Shown: one piece after another, positions 33,461-42,063 of the stretch
How the letters are laid out: every line of letters begins with the position of its first letter
Numbering within the stretch: the stretch's first letter is position 1
NCBI RefSeq assembly: GCF_014842075.1
Contig: NZ_JACYVA010000006.1
Location: 168,302 to 232,301, forward strand
DNA: 64,000 bases
Source of the DNA: Sphingomonas sp. CFBP 13720
GTDB lineage: Bacteria > Pseudomonadota > Alphaproteobacteria > Sphingomonadales > Sphingomonadaceae
Direction of reading: 5' to 3'
Notes under the pieces: model-generated
Told to the model about the DNA's origin: nothing
Seen by the model: only the letters and a program-made list of their open reading frames with translations
Database searches by the model: none
Made by a program: the position numbers and the translations under genes

Positions 33461-36424
33461 TCAGAAGCGATAGCCGACGCGGAACTGGATGCGCCGCGGC
33501 AGGGTGAGCAGGTCGCGGCCGATGCGCGCTGCTTCGAGCGGATCGCGCGCCTGACCGGTCGCAGGATCGATCTGATTGTTGAAGTTGTCGTCGAACCCGG
33601 AGAAGTTGTTGTTATTGAACGCGTTGAGCACGTCGATCGCAATCTCCGTCTCGCCGCCGAGGATCTTCAGCTTGTTCGCCAGCGTCAGATTGACTTCGCA
33701 ATAGGCGAAGACACCGCCGATGCAGTTCTTGTCCGGATAGCTCGCGGTGAACTTGCGCTGTCCGGGATCCGAGCCGAGCGTGACGTCGGTCACGCGGAAC
33801 GCCTGACCTGAGCCGAAGGTGCTGAGGGTCGAGAACTGGAAGCCGAGCGGCAGATCGACGATGCCCGAGAACACCAGCCGGTGGCGTTCGTCGCCGTTGC
33901 GCGGACGCCAGCCATAATCGTCCGGCGTCACCTCATCGAGGCTGAACAGGTCGCCGCCATTCTGTTCGCCCTTGGACAGGGTATAGGCGATGTTGACGCC
34001 ATAGCCCGACGTACGACTGTAGGGCTTGTCGACGGTGACGTAGAGCGCCTTGTACCGCGTATCGAGACCGTCATAGCCGATCAGCGCGTTCGAGAAGCCG
34101 AACGGCGTCAGCGGCGACGTGTCGCAGCAAGGGCCGGTGCCCCCGTTGCGCCGCGTGGCGAACAGGTTGGTATATCCGTTGCGCCCACGCTGATACGATC
34201 CGGTCACCGCGACCTGCAACGGGCCGACCTGCTGACGGATGCCGAGGCTGACCTGATCGTTGACCGGCGGTTTCGTGTCGTTCTTCACCGCGAACAGTTC
34301 GGGCAGGCCGCTGGTCGACGTGGCGCGCAGCGCCAGCAGGCCTTCGCGCGTCAGATAGTTCGGATTCCACGCCACGGTCGGCAGGCCGTTGCGCGGCGCG
34401 CCGTCACGCGAGAAACGGAACACGCCGATCGGATTGATCGTGCGCGACTGTTCGTCGACGGTGTTGTTGAAGTTGTTGCGATCGTAATAGCGTCCGAAGC
34501 CGCCGAAGAACACCGTCGTGCCGTCGTCCTTGACGTCGTACGAGAAGCCGAAGCGCGGCGCGAAGGCACCGGCGAACGCCTTACGGTTGTTGCGCGTGCT
34601 GATGTAGTTTTCGGGATCGAAATAGCTGGTCGCGGGCAAGGCGCGCAGCGCTGCGGCCGCTGCCGGCGACGTGACGAAATTGTTATTGTTACCGTTGGTT
34701 TCGTAATCCCAGCGCAGGCCGACGTTCAGCTGCAACCGGTCGGTCACGTCCCAGTCGTCCTGCAGATAGAAACCGAGCTGGGTATTCGAGCCGCGCACCG
34801 TGCCGTTGCCCAGACCGAGCCGTGCTTCGGCCGGGAAGGTGAAGTCGGTGTTGTTCACCGCATCGACCCGGAAGATATAGCCCGGTTGCAGGAAGGCGAG
34901 GTTCGAGAATTCGATGTCGGTGATCTCGACCCGCGCGCCAGCCTTGATCGCATGGCCTTCGAGCGCGGTGTAGGTGAAATCGTCGCGGATCGTATAGCCC
35001 TGCTGCACTTCGCGCCGCGTCGAATCGCGGCCGCCGAACAGGATGACGCTGTCATAGTTGAAGCTGGGGCTGCCGGGGTTCAGCGACGTCGGGTTGAAGA
35101 CATAATTCAGGTAGTTGAGATTGACTTCGTTGATGAAGCTATCGCCCCGATACGTCCATTTCAGCAGATAGGTATCGACGGTGTTAAGCTTGTTCTCGGC
35201 AAATTCATACGACGTGTTGCCGCCGAACCCCTGAATATCGGTTTCCTCGCGGCGGCTGTACGACAGATCGAACGTCTGCGCATCGTCGGGGGTGAAGGTC
35301 AGCTTGCCGAAATAGAAGTCGCCGCGGAACGGGCTGACGTAATTTCCTTCGAAGTCGGCGAGCGTACGGCCGGTCGCGGCCTGGAACGCGGCGATGTTCG
35401 CCGCCGACCCGGTGGAATCGACGATGAACGCGCGGTCCTGATCGTTGCCTTCATAGGCACCGAAGAAGAACAGCTTGTCCTTGATGATCGGGCCGCCCAG
35501 CGAGATGCCGTATTGCTTGCGCTCGAATGCGGGCTTGTCGCGATCGTTGCGGCGGTCGAGGAAGCTGCGCTCGGTCAGGCTGCGGTCGGTATATTGCCCG
35601 AACACCTCGCCATGGAATTCGTTGGTGCCCGATTTGGTGACGGCGGTGATGATCGCCGATCCGGCCTGTTCGTATTCCGCCTTGTAGTTCTGCGTCAGGA
35701 CGCGGAATTCTTGCACCGCCAGCTGGCCGAACGGGTTGCCGCGGCTGTTCTGCTGGCCCGCCACGCCGCCTTCGCGCAGCTTGTTCTTCAGGCTGACGCC
35801 GTCGATGAACACGTTGACCTGCGACGCGGTCGAGGCACCGGCCTGGAACCCCTTGTCGGTTTCGCTGTCGTTGTAGCGGACGCCGGGGGCGAGTGCTGCG
35901 AACGACAGGAAGTTGCGATCGGTCTGCGGCAGCGTGCGCAGCTGCTGCTGGCTAACGTTGGTCGCGATTTCGCTGGTCCGCGTTTCGGCAAGGCGCGTGC
36001 CGGTGACGACGATTTCGCCGTCGCTGCCGCCATCGCCGCTATCCGGGGCCGCTGCCGTATCGCCGGTCGCAGGTGCCGCCGCGCCCAGCGTCGCGTCAAG
36101 GCTGGCCGACTGCGCGATGCCGACGGTGACGTCGCGGGTAAAGACCTCGCCGCTCGGACCGGTGATCGTGACCGCATAGGCGCCAGCGCGGATACCGTTC
36201 AGCGTATAGCGGCCCGACGCATCGGTCGTTGCGCGATAGGTCTGGTTGGTGCCCGACGATACGGCAACGACGGTCGCGCCGCTCACGACGGCACCGGCGG
36301 CGTCGCGCACGGTGCCACGCACCGACGCGGTGGTGGTCTGCGCCGACGCCGGGGCGATGGCGATCGCGCCGGTCGCCAGCGTCGTCGCGGCGACGAGCGC
36401 GGTGCGGAAGATGGTGTGCTTCAT
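33461..36424 (-). CDS. TonB-dependent receptor with N-terminal carboxypeptidase-regulatory-like domain
   Basis: 987 residues. Signal peptide to about residue 28 (APASAQ). Residues about 32-110 are a CarbopepD_reg-like beta-sandwich (VRGTVRDAAGAVVSGATVVAV, GRYTLNGIRAGAYAVTI), as in Oar/SusC-type receptors. The plug follows (TNVSQQQLRTLPQTDRNFLSF), then a long 22-strand barrel ending QFRVGYRF. It imports large ligands across the outer membrane using TonB energy. The ATG at 36424 has AGGGGA upstream and overlaps the stop of the LacI-type gene. With GH144 downstream the ligand is probably an oligosaccharide. Confidence 0.93.
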   Translation of the reverse strand: MKHTIFRTALVAATTLATGAIAIAPASAQTTTASVRGTVRDAAGAVVSGATVVAVSSGTNQTYRATTDASGRYTLNGIRAGAYAVTITGPSGEVFTRDVTVGIAQSASLDATLGAAAPATGDTAAAPDSGDGGSDGEIVVTGTRLAETRTSEIATNVSQQQLRTLPQTDRNFLSFAALAPGVRYNDSETDKGFQAGASTASQVNVFIDGVSLKNKLREGGVAGQQNSRGNPFGQLAVQEFRVLTQNYKAEYEQAGSAIITAVTKSGTNEFHGEVFGQYTDRSLTERSFLDRRNDRDKPAFERKQYGISLGGPIIKDKLFFFGAYEGNDQDRAFIVDSTGSAANIAAFQAATGRTLADFEGNYVSPFRGDFYFGKLTFTPDDAQTFDLSYSRREETDIQGFGGNTSYEFAENKLNTVDTYLLKWTYRGDSFINEVNLNYLNYVFNPTSLNPGSPSFNYDSVILFGGRDSTRREVQQGYTIRDDFTYTALEGHAIKAGARVEITDIEFSNLAFLQPGYIFRVDAVNNTDFTFPAEARLGLGNGTVRGSNTQLGFYLQDDWDVTDRLQLNVGLRWDYETNGNNNNFVTSPAAAAALRALPATSYFDPENYISTRNNRKAFAGAFAPRFGFSYDVKDDGTTVFFGGFGRYYDRNNFNNTVDEQSRTINPIGVFRFSRDGAPRNGLPTVAWNPNYLTREGLLALRATSTSGLPELFAVKNDTKPPVNDQVSLGIRQQVGPLQVAVTGSYQRGRNGYTNLFATRRNGGTGPCCDTSPLTPFGFSNALIGYDGLDTRYKALYVTVDKPYSRTSGYGVNIAYTLSKGEQNGGDLFSLDEVTPDDYGWRPRNGDERHRLVFSGIVDLPLGFQFSTLSTFGSGQAFRVTDVTLGSDPGQRKFTASYPDKNCIGGVFAYCEVNLTLANKLKILGGETEIAIDVLNAFNNNNFSGFDDNFNNQIDPATGQARDPLEAARIGRDLLTLPRRIQFRVGYRF

Positions 36425-37461
36425 GATGATTTTCCCCTGCATGCCCGGTTTTCCGGGTTTTGTTGTGAAACGGTGGTTTCGCGGACGATCAGGACCGGCG
36501 CGAGGTGTTCGATGGCACGATCGTCCGCGCCGCCGACCAGATCGACCAGCCGCGCGACGGCGCGTTCGCCGATCCCGGCAATGTCGATCCGCAGCGTGGT
36601 GAGCGATGGCGAGATGAGCCGGGCGAGCGGTACGTCGTCGAACCCGGCGACGGCGACGGCATCGGGCACGGCGATCCCGGCACGACGCAGCGTCATCAGC
36701 ACGCCGATCGCCATCATGTCGTTGCCGCAGAACACCGCATCGACCGGGCGTCCGTCGGCCAGCACCCGCTCGGCGGTCGCTACACCTGACTCCTCAAGGA
36801 AGGTGCCGCGTTCGACCCATGGCGTCCGCCCGGCGGCCTGCATCGCGGCACAATAGCCTTCGACCCGCTCGTCGGCATCGATATTGCCTTCGGGACCGCC
36901 CAGATGAAGGATGTGGCGGCGTCCGCTGCTGACGAGGTGCTCGACCATCGCCGCCGCCCCCGCCGCATTGTCGATGCGCAGTTCGGGACGCGGCTGATGA
37001 TGCGGCGCGCAATTGACCAGCACGGCCGGAATGCCGGGGGGCAGATGCGTGAACAGCCGGTCGGGATCGATATGCGGTGCCATCACCACCAGCCCGTCGA
37101 CGCGGCCTCGCATCGTGTGCAGCGCCTCGATCCCGCGTGCCGGATCGTCGTGCATGTTGGACAGCAGCAATTGCAGCCCGCGCGCCGACGCTTCTCGGTC
37201 CATGCCGCGCAGCAGTTCGGAGAAGAATTCGCCGTGCAGGTCGGGCAGGACGATGCCGATCGCGTTCGAGCGTGACAGGCTGAGCGAGCGTGCGCCGGCA
37301 TGGGGGACATAGCCCAACTGGCGGGCAGCGGCCTCTACCTTCTGGCGAAGTGCGGGGCGGACGTTGTCGTGACGGTTGAGAACGCGCGAGACCGATGCGA
37401 CGGACACGTCCGCCGCACGTGCGACATCGCGGATCGTGGCATGTGCCATCGCTTTCGTCAT
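36421..37461 (-). CDS. LacI-family transcriptional regulator of the glucan locus
   Basis: 346 residues from the ATG at 37461, preceded by GAGGGAG; ATG at 37485 and 37449 are alternatives. N-terminal HTH TIRDVARAADVSVASVSRVLN and hinge region LGYVPHAGARSLSLSRS are typical LacI. The periplasmic-binding-protein-like ligand domain has IGIVLPDLHGEFFSELLRGM and DAVFCGNDMMAIGVL, then VAGFDDVPLARLISPSLTTLR. Its stop overlaps the TonB receptor's ATG (36421-36424), and it is divergent from GH3, with a perfect palindromic operator at 37520-37541. It probably represses both directions until an oligosaccharide or glucose derivative binds. Confidence 0.93.
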   Translation of the reverse strand: MTKAMAHATIRDVARAADVSVASVSRVLNRHDNVRPALRQKVEAAARQLGYVPHAGARSLSLSRSNAIGIVLPDLHGEFFSELLRGMDREASARGLQLLLSNMHDDPARGIEALHTMRGRVDGLVVMAPHIDPDRLFTHLPPGIPAVLVNCAPHHQPRPELRIDNAAGAAAMVEHLVSSGRRHILHLGGPEGNIDADERVEGYCAAMQAAGRTPWVERGTFLEESGVATAERVLADGRPVDAVFCGNDMMAIGVLMTLRRAGIAVPDAVAVAGFDDVPLARLISPSLTTLRIDIAGIGERAVARLVDLVGGADDRAIEHLAPVLIVRETTVSQQNPENRACRGKSS

Positions 37462-37519
37462 CCGCTCCCTCTTCACCGCACCCATTGCGACTTTATCGTC
37501 GGCTGGTGGCCGATCGCTC

Positions 37520-37541
37520 TTGATGTAACCGGTTACATCAA
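37520..37541. promoter_or_regulatory. Perfect 22-bp palindromic operator, LacI type
   Basis: TTGATGTAACCGGTTACATC followed by AA is a perfect palindrome with a central CCGG, centred between 37530 and 37531. The form, with TGTAACC half-sites and a central CpG, is that of LacI-family operators. It lies 58 bases before the LacI start and 74 bases before the GH3 start, so one protein dimer there could control both transcripts. Confidence 0.8.
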
Positions 37542-37615
37542 CTTAAAACGGTCGACAACCGGGATTCGTCGGCGATCGTTCGATCGGCTGATACGAGCAT
37601 GGAAGAGGGGATCGC

Positions 37616-39901
37616 ATGGAAGACATCCGCATTTCGCGGCGCGCGCTGATGATGGGCGCCGGTGCCGTGGCGGCGTGGAGCGCGTCGCCGGCCCGTGCCC
37701 TGCTGGCGCAGGCAACCGCCGCGCTGCCGGCATCGGTCGAGGCGCTGATCGCGCAGATGACGGTCGAGGAAAAGGCGGGGCAGCTGACGCTGATGGCCGC
37801 CGCATGGGCGGGCGGCGCGGCCAATGCGCTGAACCCGATCAGCGCGACCGCGACGTTCGACGAACAGCTGGCACAGGTCCGGTCGGGTCGTATCACCGGC
37901 GTGTTCAACGGCAACGGTGCCGACATGGCGCGGCGGATGCAGACGGCGGCGATGCGCGAACAGCGGCTGAAGATCCCGTTGCTGTTCGCCGCAGATATCA
38001 TTCACGGCTTCCGCACCGTATTCCCGATGCCGCTGGCCGAGGCGGGCAGTTTCGATCCCGATCTGGCCGAACGCACCGCGCGGGTCGCGGCGGTCGAGGC
38101 ATCCGCCGCCGGGATCGACTGGACCTTCGCGCCGATGGTCGACATCGCCCGCGACCAACGCTGGGGCCGCGGCATCGAGGGCGCGGGCGAGGATATCATG
38201 CTGGGCAAGGCGATGGCCGACGCACGCGTCCGTGGGTTCCAGGGGCGGCGCGGGCTGGGGGCCGACGATGCCGTCGCCGCCTGTGCCAAGCATTTCGCGG
38301 CCTATGGCGCGGGAGAAGCAGGGCTGGATTACAACACGGTCGATGTGTCCGAACGGACGCTGCGCGAGGTATATTTCCCTGCGTTCCAGACCGCGTTCGC
38401 GGCTGGTGCGCCGACGACGATGGCATCGTTCAACGAATTGTCGGGCGTGCCCGCCACCGCCAATCCGTGGCTGCTCGATACGGTGCTGCGCAAGGAATGG
38501 GGGTTCGGCGGCGTCGTGGTGTCCGATTACACCGGCGACGAAGAACTGATCGCGCACGGGTTCGCGGCCGACGCACGCGAAGCGACGAAGCTGGCGTTCC
38601 TTGCCGGCGTCGACATGTCGATGCAGTCGGGATTCTACATCAAGCATCTGCCCGATCTGGTCGCGAAGGGCGAAGTGCCGATGGCGCGGCTGGATCAGGC
38701 GGTGCGGCGCGTGCTGGCGATGAAGGTGCTGCTGGGCCTGTTCGACGATCCGTTCCGGCGGATCGATCCGCGCCGGGAAAAGACGCGGGTGCGGACGCCC
38801 GCCAACCTGAAGCTGGCCCGTGAGGCCGGTGCGCGGTCGATCGTGATGCTCAAGAACGACGGCGATCTGTTGCCGCTGCCCAAGGCGGGCAAGAGGATCG
38901 CGCTGATCGGACCGTTCGTGCAGGGGCAGCGCGAATTGATCGGAACGTGGAACGTCTATGGATCGGATGCGGAAGCGGTCGACCTGTTGACCGGGGTGCG
39001 CGGCGCCGTCGCCGATCCGGCGCTGGTCACCGCCGTTGACGGATCCGGCATCACCGACGCGCTGCCCGGTGGGATCGATGCGGCGGTGCTGGCCGCTGCC
39101 GCTGCCGATATCGTGGTACTGGCGATCGGTGAAAGCCAGAAGATGTCAGGCGAGGCGCAGTCTCGCGTCGATATCGGCATTCCCCAACCGCAGATCGATC
39201 TGGCGCAGGCGGTATTGGCGGTCGGCAAGCCGACGGTGGTGCTGTTGCGCAATGGGCGCGCGCTGGTGCTGGAAAAGCCGGTGCTGGATGCGCCTGCAAT
39301 TCTCGTCACTTGGTTCCTCGGATCGCAGAGCGGCCCGGCGACCGCCGACGTTCTGTTCGGTGATGTCGGTCCTTCGGCGCGGTTGCCGGTCAGCTTTCCC
39401 TATTCGACCGGGCAGGAGCCGTATCACTATGCCCACAAGAATACCGGGCGGCCCAATCCGCCCGGGCCGCTGCTGGAATACAAGGCGCGGTATCGCGAGG
39501 GGCCGAACGCTGCGCTGTTCGCGTTCGGGCACGGGCTGACCTATGGCCGGATCGGCTATGCGGATCTCGATACCGGCGGCGGACGGCTGGCGATGGACGG
39601 CAGCCTGATGGTTCGCGCGCGCGTGACGAACAGCGGGACACGGGCGGCGACCGAGGTGGTGCAGTTGTACGTGCAGGACGTCACCGCCAGCATTACCCGG
39701 CCGGTGCGCGAGTTGAAGGGGTTCCGGCGCGTCGCCCTCAAACCGGGGGAGTCGCAGGTGGTCGAGTTCACGCTGCGCGCCGCCGATCTGCGCTTCGTCG
39801 GCATCGACGACAAGCTGACGGTCGAGCCGGGCGAGTTCCGGGTTTGGATCGCACCGTCGGCACAGGCGGAGGGGGTGAACGGACGGTTCGTACTGGCCTG
39901 A
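37616..39901 (+). CDS. GH3 family beta-glucosidase, exported
   Basis: 761 residues, the size of BglX-type GH3 enzymes. The N-terminus SRRALMMGAGAVAAWSASPARA is a Tat-like signal. The (beta/alpha)8 domain includes KHFAAYGAGEAGLDYNTVDV and the nucleophile in GGVVVSDYTGDEE (D304). The alpha/beta sandwich (SIVMLKNDGDLLPLPK) and C-terminal fibronectin-III-like domain (TRAATEVVQLYVQDVTAS) follow. It removes terminal beta-linked glucose. It is divergent from the LacI gene across the palindromic operator and probably completes the breakdown of oligosaccharides released by the GH144 enzyme. Confidence 0.94.
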   Translation: MEDIRISRRALMMGAGAVAAWSASPARALLAQATAALPASVEALIAQMTVEEKAGQLTLMAAAWAGGAANALNPISATATFDEQLAQVRSGRITGVFNGNGADMARRMQTAAMREQRLKIPLLFAADIIHGFRTVFPMPLAEAGSFDPDLAERTARVAAVEASAAGIDWTFAPMVDIARDQRWGRGIEGAGEDIMLGKAMADARVRGFQGRRGLGADDAVAACAKHFAAYGAGEAGLDYNTVDVSERTLREVYFPAFQTAFAAGAPTTMASFNELSGVPATANPWLLDTVLRKEWGFGGVVVSDYTGDEELIAHGFAADAREATKLAFLAGVDMSMQSGFYIKHLPDLVAKGEVPMARLDQAVRRVLAMKVLLGLFDDPFRRIDPRREKTRVRTPANLKLAREAGARSIVMLKNDGDLLPLPKAGKRIALIGPFVQGQRELIGTWNVYGSDAEAVDLLTGVRGAVADPALVTAVDGSGITDALPGGIDAAVLAAAAADIVVLAIGESQKMSGEAQSRVDIGIPQPQIDLAQAVLAVGKPTVVLLRNGRALVLEKPVLDAPAILVTWFLGSQSGPATADVLFGDVGPSARLPVSFPYSTGQEPYHYAHKNTGRPNPPGPLLEYKARYREGPNAALFAFGHGLTYGRIGYADLDTGGGRLAMDGSLMVRARVTNSGTRAATEVVQLYVQDVTASITRPVRELKGFRRVALKPGESQVVEFTLRAADLRFVGIDDKLTVEPGEFRVWIAPSAQAEGVNGRFVLA

Positions 39902-39960
39902 CGCATCCTTCGACGGTCGCCACGCGTTGTTTTTCCAACAGGTTAGCGAAGGATGATGCG

Positions 39961-40203
39961 ATGGCGGACGACGGCAAGGTTCCGATGCAGGCGATGGGCA
40001 CCAAGTCGGATGCGGCGACGCCCGACGGCACCAACCTGACCGACAAGGACAATGGTCGGGAAGGCGGCGGCGAATCGAACGGTGGCGCCTATCCCAACCC
40101 GCATACCGGGTCCGACGATGGCGGTTTCGAAGGCGGACAGAGCCTGCGTGACTATCATGGCGGGCCGGGCGGCGCGGACAACGAAGGGGCCGGAACCGAC
40201 TGA
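39961..40203 (+). CDS. Small hydrophilic Gly/Asp/Asn-rich protein
   Basis: 80 residues from an ATG preceded by GAAGGATG. The sequence is very rich in Gly, Asp, Asn and Glu (GREGGGESNGGAYPNPHTGS) with no hydrophobic stretch and no cysteine, so it is probably intrinsically disordered. No named family is recognised. It begins 59 bases after the GH3 stop on the same strand and could be co-transcribed. It ends 10 bases before the convergent IclR gene. Small disordered proteins of this kind are common in sphingomonads and are sometimes stress-related, but no function is supported here. Confidence 0.65.
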   Translation: MADDGKVPMQAMGTKSDAATPDGTNLTDKDNGREGGGESNGGAYPNPHTGSDDGGFEGGQSLRDYHGGPGGADNEGAGTD

Positions 40204-40213
40204 ACGACCGCCG

Positions 40214-41014
40214 CTATGCCGGGGCGGCAAAACCGACATCGCGGCTGATCGCCAACGCGGTCGCCGCTACTTCCGGACCGATCGCCGCGACCTTGTCGTC
40301 GGTCAGATACTGCGCGGCGGTGGCGATGCCGATTGCGGCGACGATCCCGCCCGATACGTCGCGGATCGGCGCTGCGACCGAACGAATGCCGTCATTGCCG
40401 GCGCTGTCGTGGATGACATGTCCGCGTGCGGCGTTGGCGCGCATATCGGCGATCCAATACGCGGTCGATGCATCGGTAACCGGCGCACGCGCGGCGAGGC
40501 CGTGCAACCGGGCCAGCGCGTCGTCCTTCTCATCGAACAGCAGCGCCTTGCCGATGCCGGTCTGCGCCACCGGGCGTCGGTCGCCGGGCCGCGTCGAGAC
40601 TTCGAGCCGCTGACGACCCGCCGCGCGGTCGAGATGCAGCGAATGGTCGCCATCGCGGCGGCCGAGGAATACGCACAGACCGGTGTCGGCCGACAATGCT
40701 TCCATCCGTGCCCTTGCGACGCGGACGATGTCGATTCGGCGATGCGCGCTGAACCCCAGTTGGAGCAGGGTCGGTCCGAGCGTCAGCAAACCGCGTTCGT
40801 GCTGCGCGACATAGCCACGTTCCACCAGCGCCGCCGCCAGCCGATGGGTCGTCGTCCGGCTCAGTCCCAGCGTCCGGGCCAGTTCCGCCACACGCTGCGG
40901 TTCGTCGCGCAATGCTTCGACCAGATCGAGACCGCGCATCAGCGTCTGCGTACCGCGCGATGCAGGCGACGGATCGGGTGCCTCTTCGACGTCGGGTTCG
41001 ACGGGCATGTTCAT
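40214..41014 (-). CDS. IclR-family transcriptional regulator
   Basis: 266 residues from the ATG at 41014 (41008 also possible). N-terminal winged HTH: QTLMRGLDLVEALRDEPQRV, AELARTLGLSRTTTHRLAAAL. The C-terminal IclR effector domain includes GLCVFLGRRDGDHSLHLDR, AQTGIGKALLF and SVAAPIRDVSGGIVAAIGIA. Its start overlaps the upstream ROK kinase stop by four bases (41011-41014), so it is coupled to a sugar kinase. IclR proteins usually sense small acids or sugars, so it may control a catabolic pathway fed by that kinase. Confidence 0.9.
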   Translation of the reverse strand: MNMPVEPDVEEAPDPSPASRGTQTLMRGLDLVEALRDEPQRVAELARTLGLSRTTTHRLAAALVERGYVAQHERGLLTLGPTLLQLGFSAHRRIDIVRVARARMEALSADTGLCVFLGRRDGDHSLHLDRAAGRQRLEVSTRPGDRRPVAQTGIGKALLFDEKDDALARLHGLAARAPVTDASTAYWIADMRANAARGHVIHDSAGNDGIRSVAAPIRDVSGGIVAAIGIATAAQYLTDDKVAAIGPEVAATALAISRDVGFAAPA

Positions 41015-41907
41015 GCCGCCACGCCGCCGGGCAGCAGCGCGCGTGCCATGACCAGTGTGCCGAGCGGCCCGGCCTGTTCGCCCAGCGCCGCCGGGACGAT
41101 CTGTTCCCCGATCGTCCCCGCATCGACATAGCGAAGATACCCGCCCAGCGCCGCGACCGTGCGTTCGCGCACCATGTCCAGCACATGCGGTTGCCCCAGA
41201 CCGACCCCGCCGCCGACGATGATTCGCGCGGGCGACAGCGTCAGGAACAGGGTCGCGAATGCCTCGCCCAGCGCATCGGCCACGTCGCGCCACGCCGGGT
41301 CGCCCGCGCCCAGCAGATGCGCCGGACCGCCGCTGCGTGCCGCGATCGCCGGACCGCTCACCAGCCCTTCGAGACAGTCGCCGTGGAAGGGGCATGCCCC
41401 CGCAAAGGCGTCATCCGCACGGCGACGCACGCGGATATGCCCCGCTTCGGGATGCATCCGGCCGGTGACGGGGCGACCGCCCGCGATGATTCCCATGCCG
41501 ACACCCGTGCCGACGGTGACATAGATATAGTCCGACAGCCCCTGTGCCGCGCCCCAGCGCCCTTCGCCCAGCGCCGCGCCGGTCACGTCGGTGTGGAACG
41601 CGACCGCGTCGAAGCCGGGCGACAGCGCGCCGACGATGTCCGCGCCGGCCCAGTGCGGCTTGGGCGTGGGCAGCATCGTGCCGTCGTTCACCGCGATCGG
41701 CCCGAAGCTGGCAATGCCGATCGCCTGCGGTGCGAACTCGCTGTGCCAAGCCGATAGCTGCCGCGCCAATTCGCCCAGCGTCTCGTCCGGCGTCGTGGTG
41801 GGTACGCGATGGCTGGCGAGGATGTCGCGGCCACGCCCGATTACCGCGATCGATTTGGTCCCGCCCAGTTCGACACCCGCGACGATCGGATCCGGCTCCA
41901 TAAACAT
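41011..41907 (-). CDS. ROK-family sugar kinase (fructokinase/glucokinase-like)
   Basis: 298 residues from the ATG at 41907, 4 bases after GAGG; ATG 41901 is an alternative. The ATP-binding motif GVELGGTKSIAVIG begins the protein. YVTVGTGVGMGIIAGGRP, then MHPEAGHIRV, is the ROK signature, and CPFHGDCLEGLVSGPA is the zinc-binding region with a reduced cysteine set. It phosphorylates a hexose with ATP in the cytoplasm. The nearest characterised group is the bacterial fructokinase/mannokinase branch (GmuE-like), so fructose, mannose or glucose are all possible. It is coupled to iclR and divergent from a second LacI gene. Confidence 0.88.
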   Translation of the reverse strand: MFMEPDPIVAGVELGGTKSIAVIGRGRDILASHRVPTTTPDETLGELARQLSAWHSEFAPQAIGIASFGPIAVNDGTMLPTPKPHWAGADIVGALSPGFDAVAFHTDVTGAALGEGRWGAAQGLSDYIYVTVGTGVGMGIIAGGRPVTGRMHPEAGHIRVRRRADDAFAGACPFHGDCLEGLVSGPAIAARSGGPAHLLGAGDPAWRDVADALGEAFATLFLTLSPARIIVGGGVGLGQPHVLDMVRERTVAALGGYLRYVDAGTIGEQIVPAALGEQAGPLGTLVMARALLPGGVAA

Positions 41908-41992
41908 CGTACCTCTTCCCCGTTTATCGACTGCATGTGCCGCATATTGGAACATTGCTGCAAGCAGTAGCGCGTATTCGAAGCCACAAAGG

Positions 41993-42000
41993 TTTGCAAA
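41993..42000. promoter_or_regulatory. Possible LacI operator between kinase and regulator (TTTGCAAA)
   Basis: TTTGCAAA is a perfect 8-bp palindrome inside the near-symmetrical GGTTTGCAAAGCC, in the 156-base gap between the divergent ROK kinase and LacI genes. It is short, so it may be chance. Other inverted motifs (TTGTCAATTACAA at about 42042) also occur in this AT-richer gap. Confidence 0.25.
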
Positions 42001-42063
42001 GCCAACCTGCGGCAATGGATTGGCACTAGGCGGCGGGTAGTTTTGTCAATTACAACCGTATTC

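Noticed and set aside
33881..36856. A 991-codon plus-strand open frame opposite the TonB receptor
   Set aside because: Antisense shadow; the receptor on the other strand has signal peptide, plug, barrel and RBS.
41908..42063. Clear LacI operator between the kinase and second LacI gene
   Set aside because: Only short, imperfect inverted motifs are present, so I list one at low confidence instead of claiming an operator.
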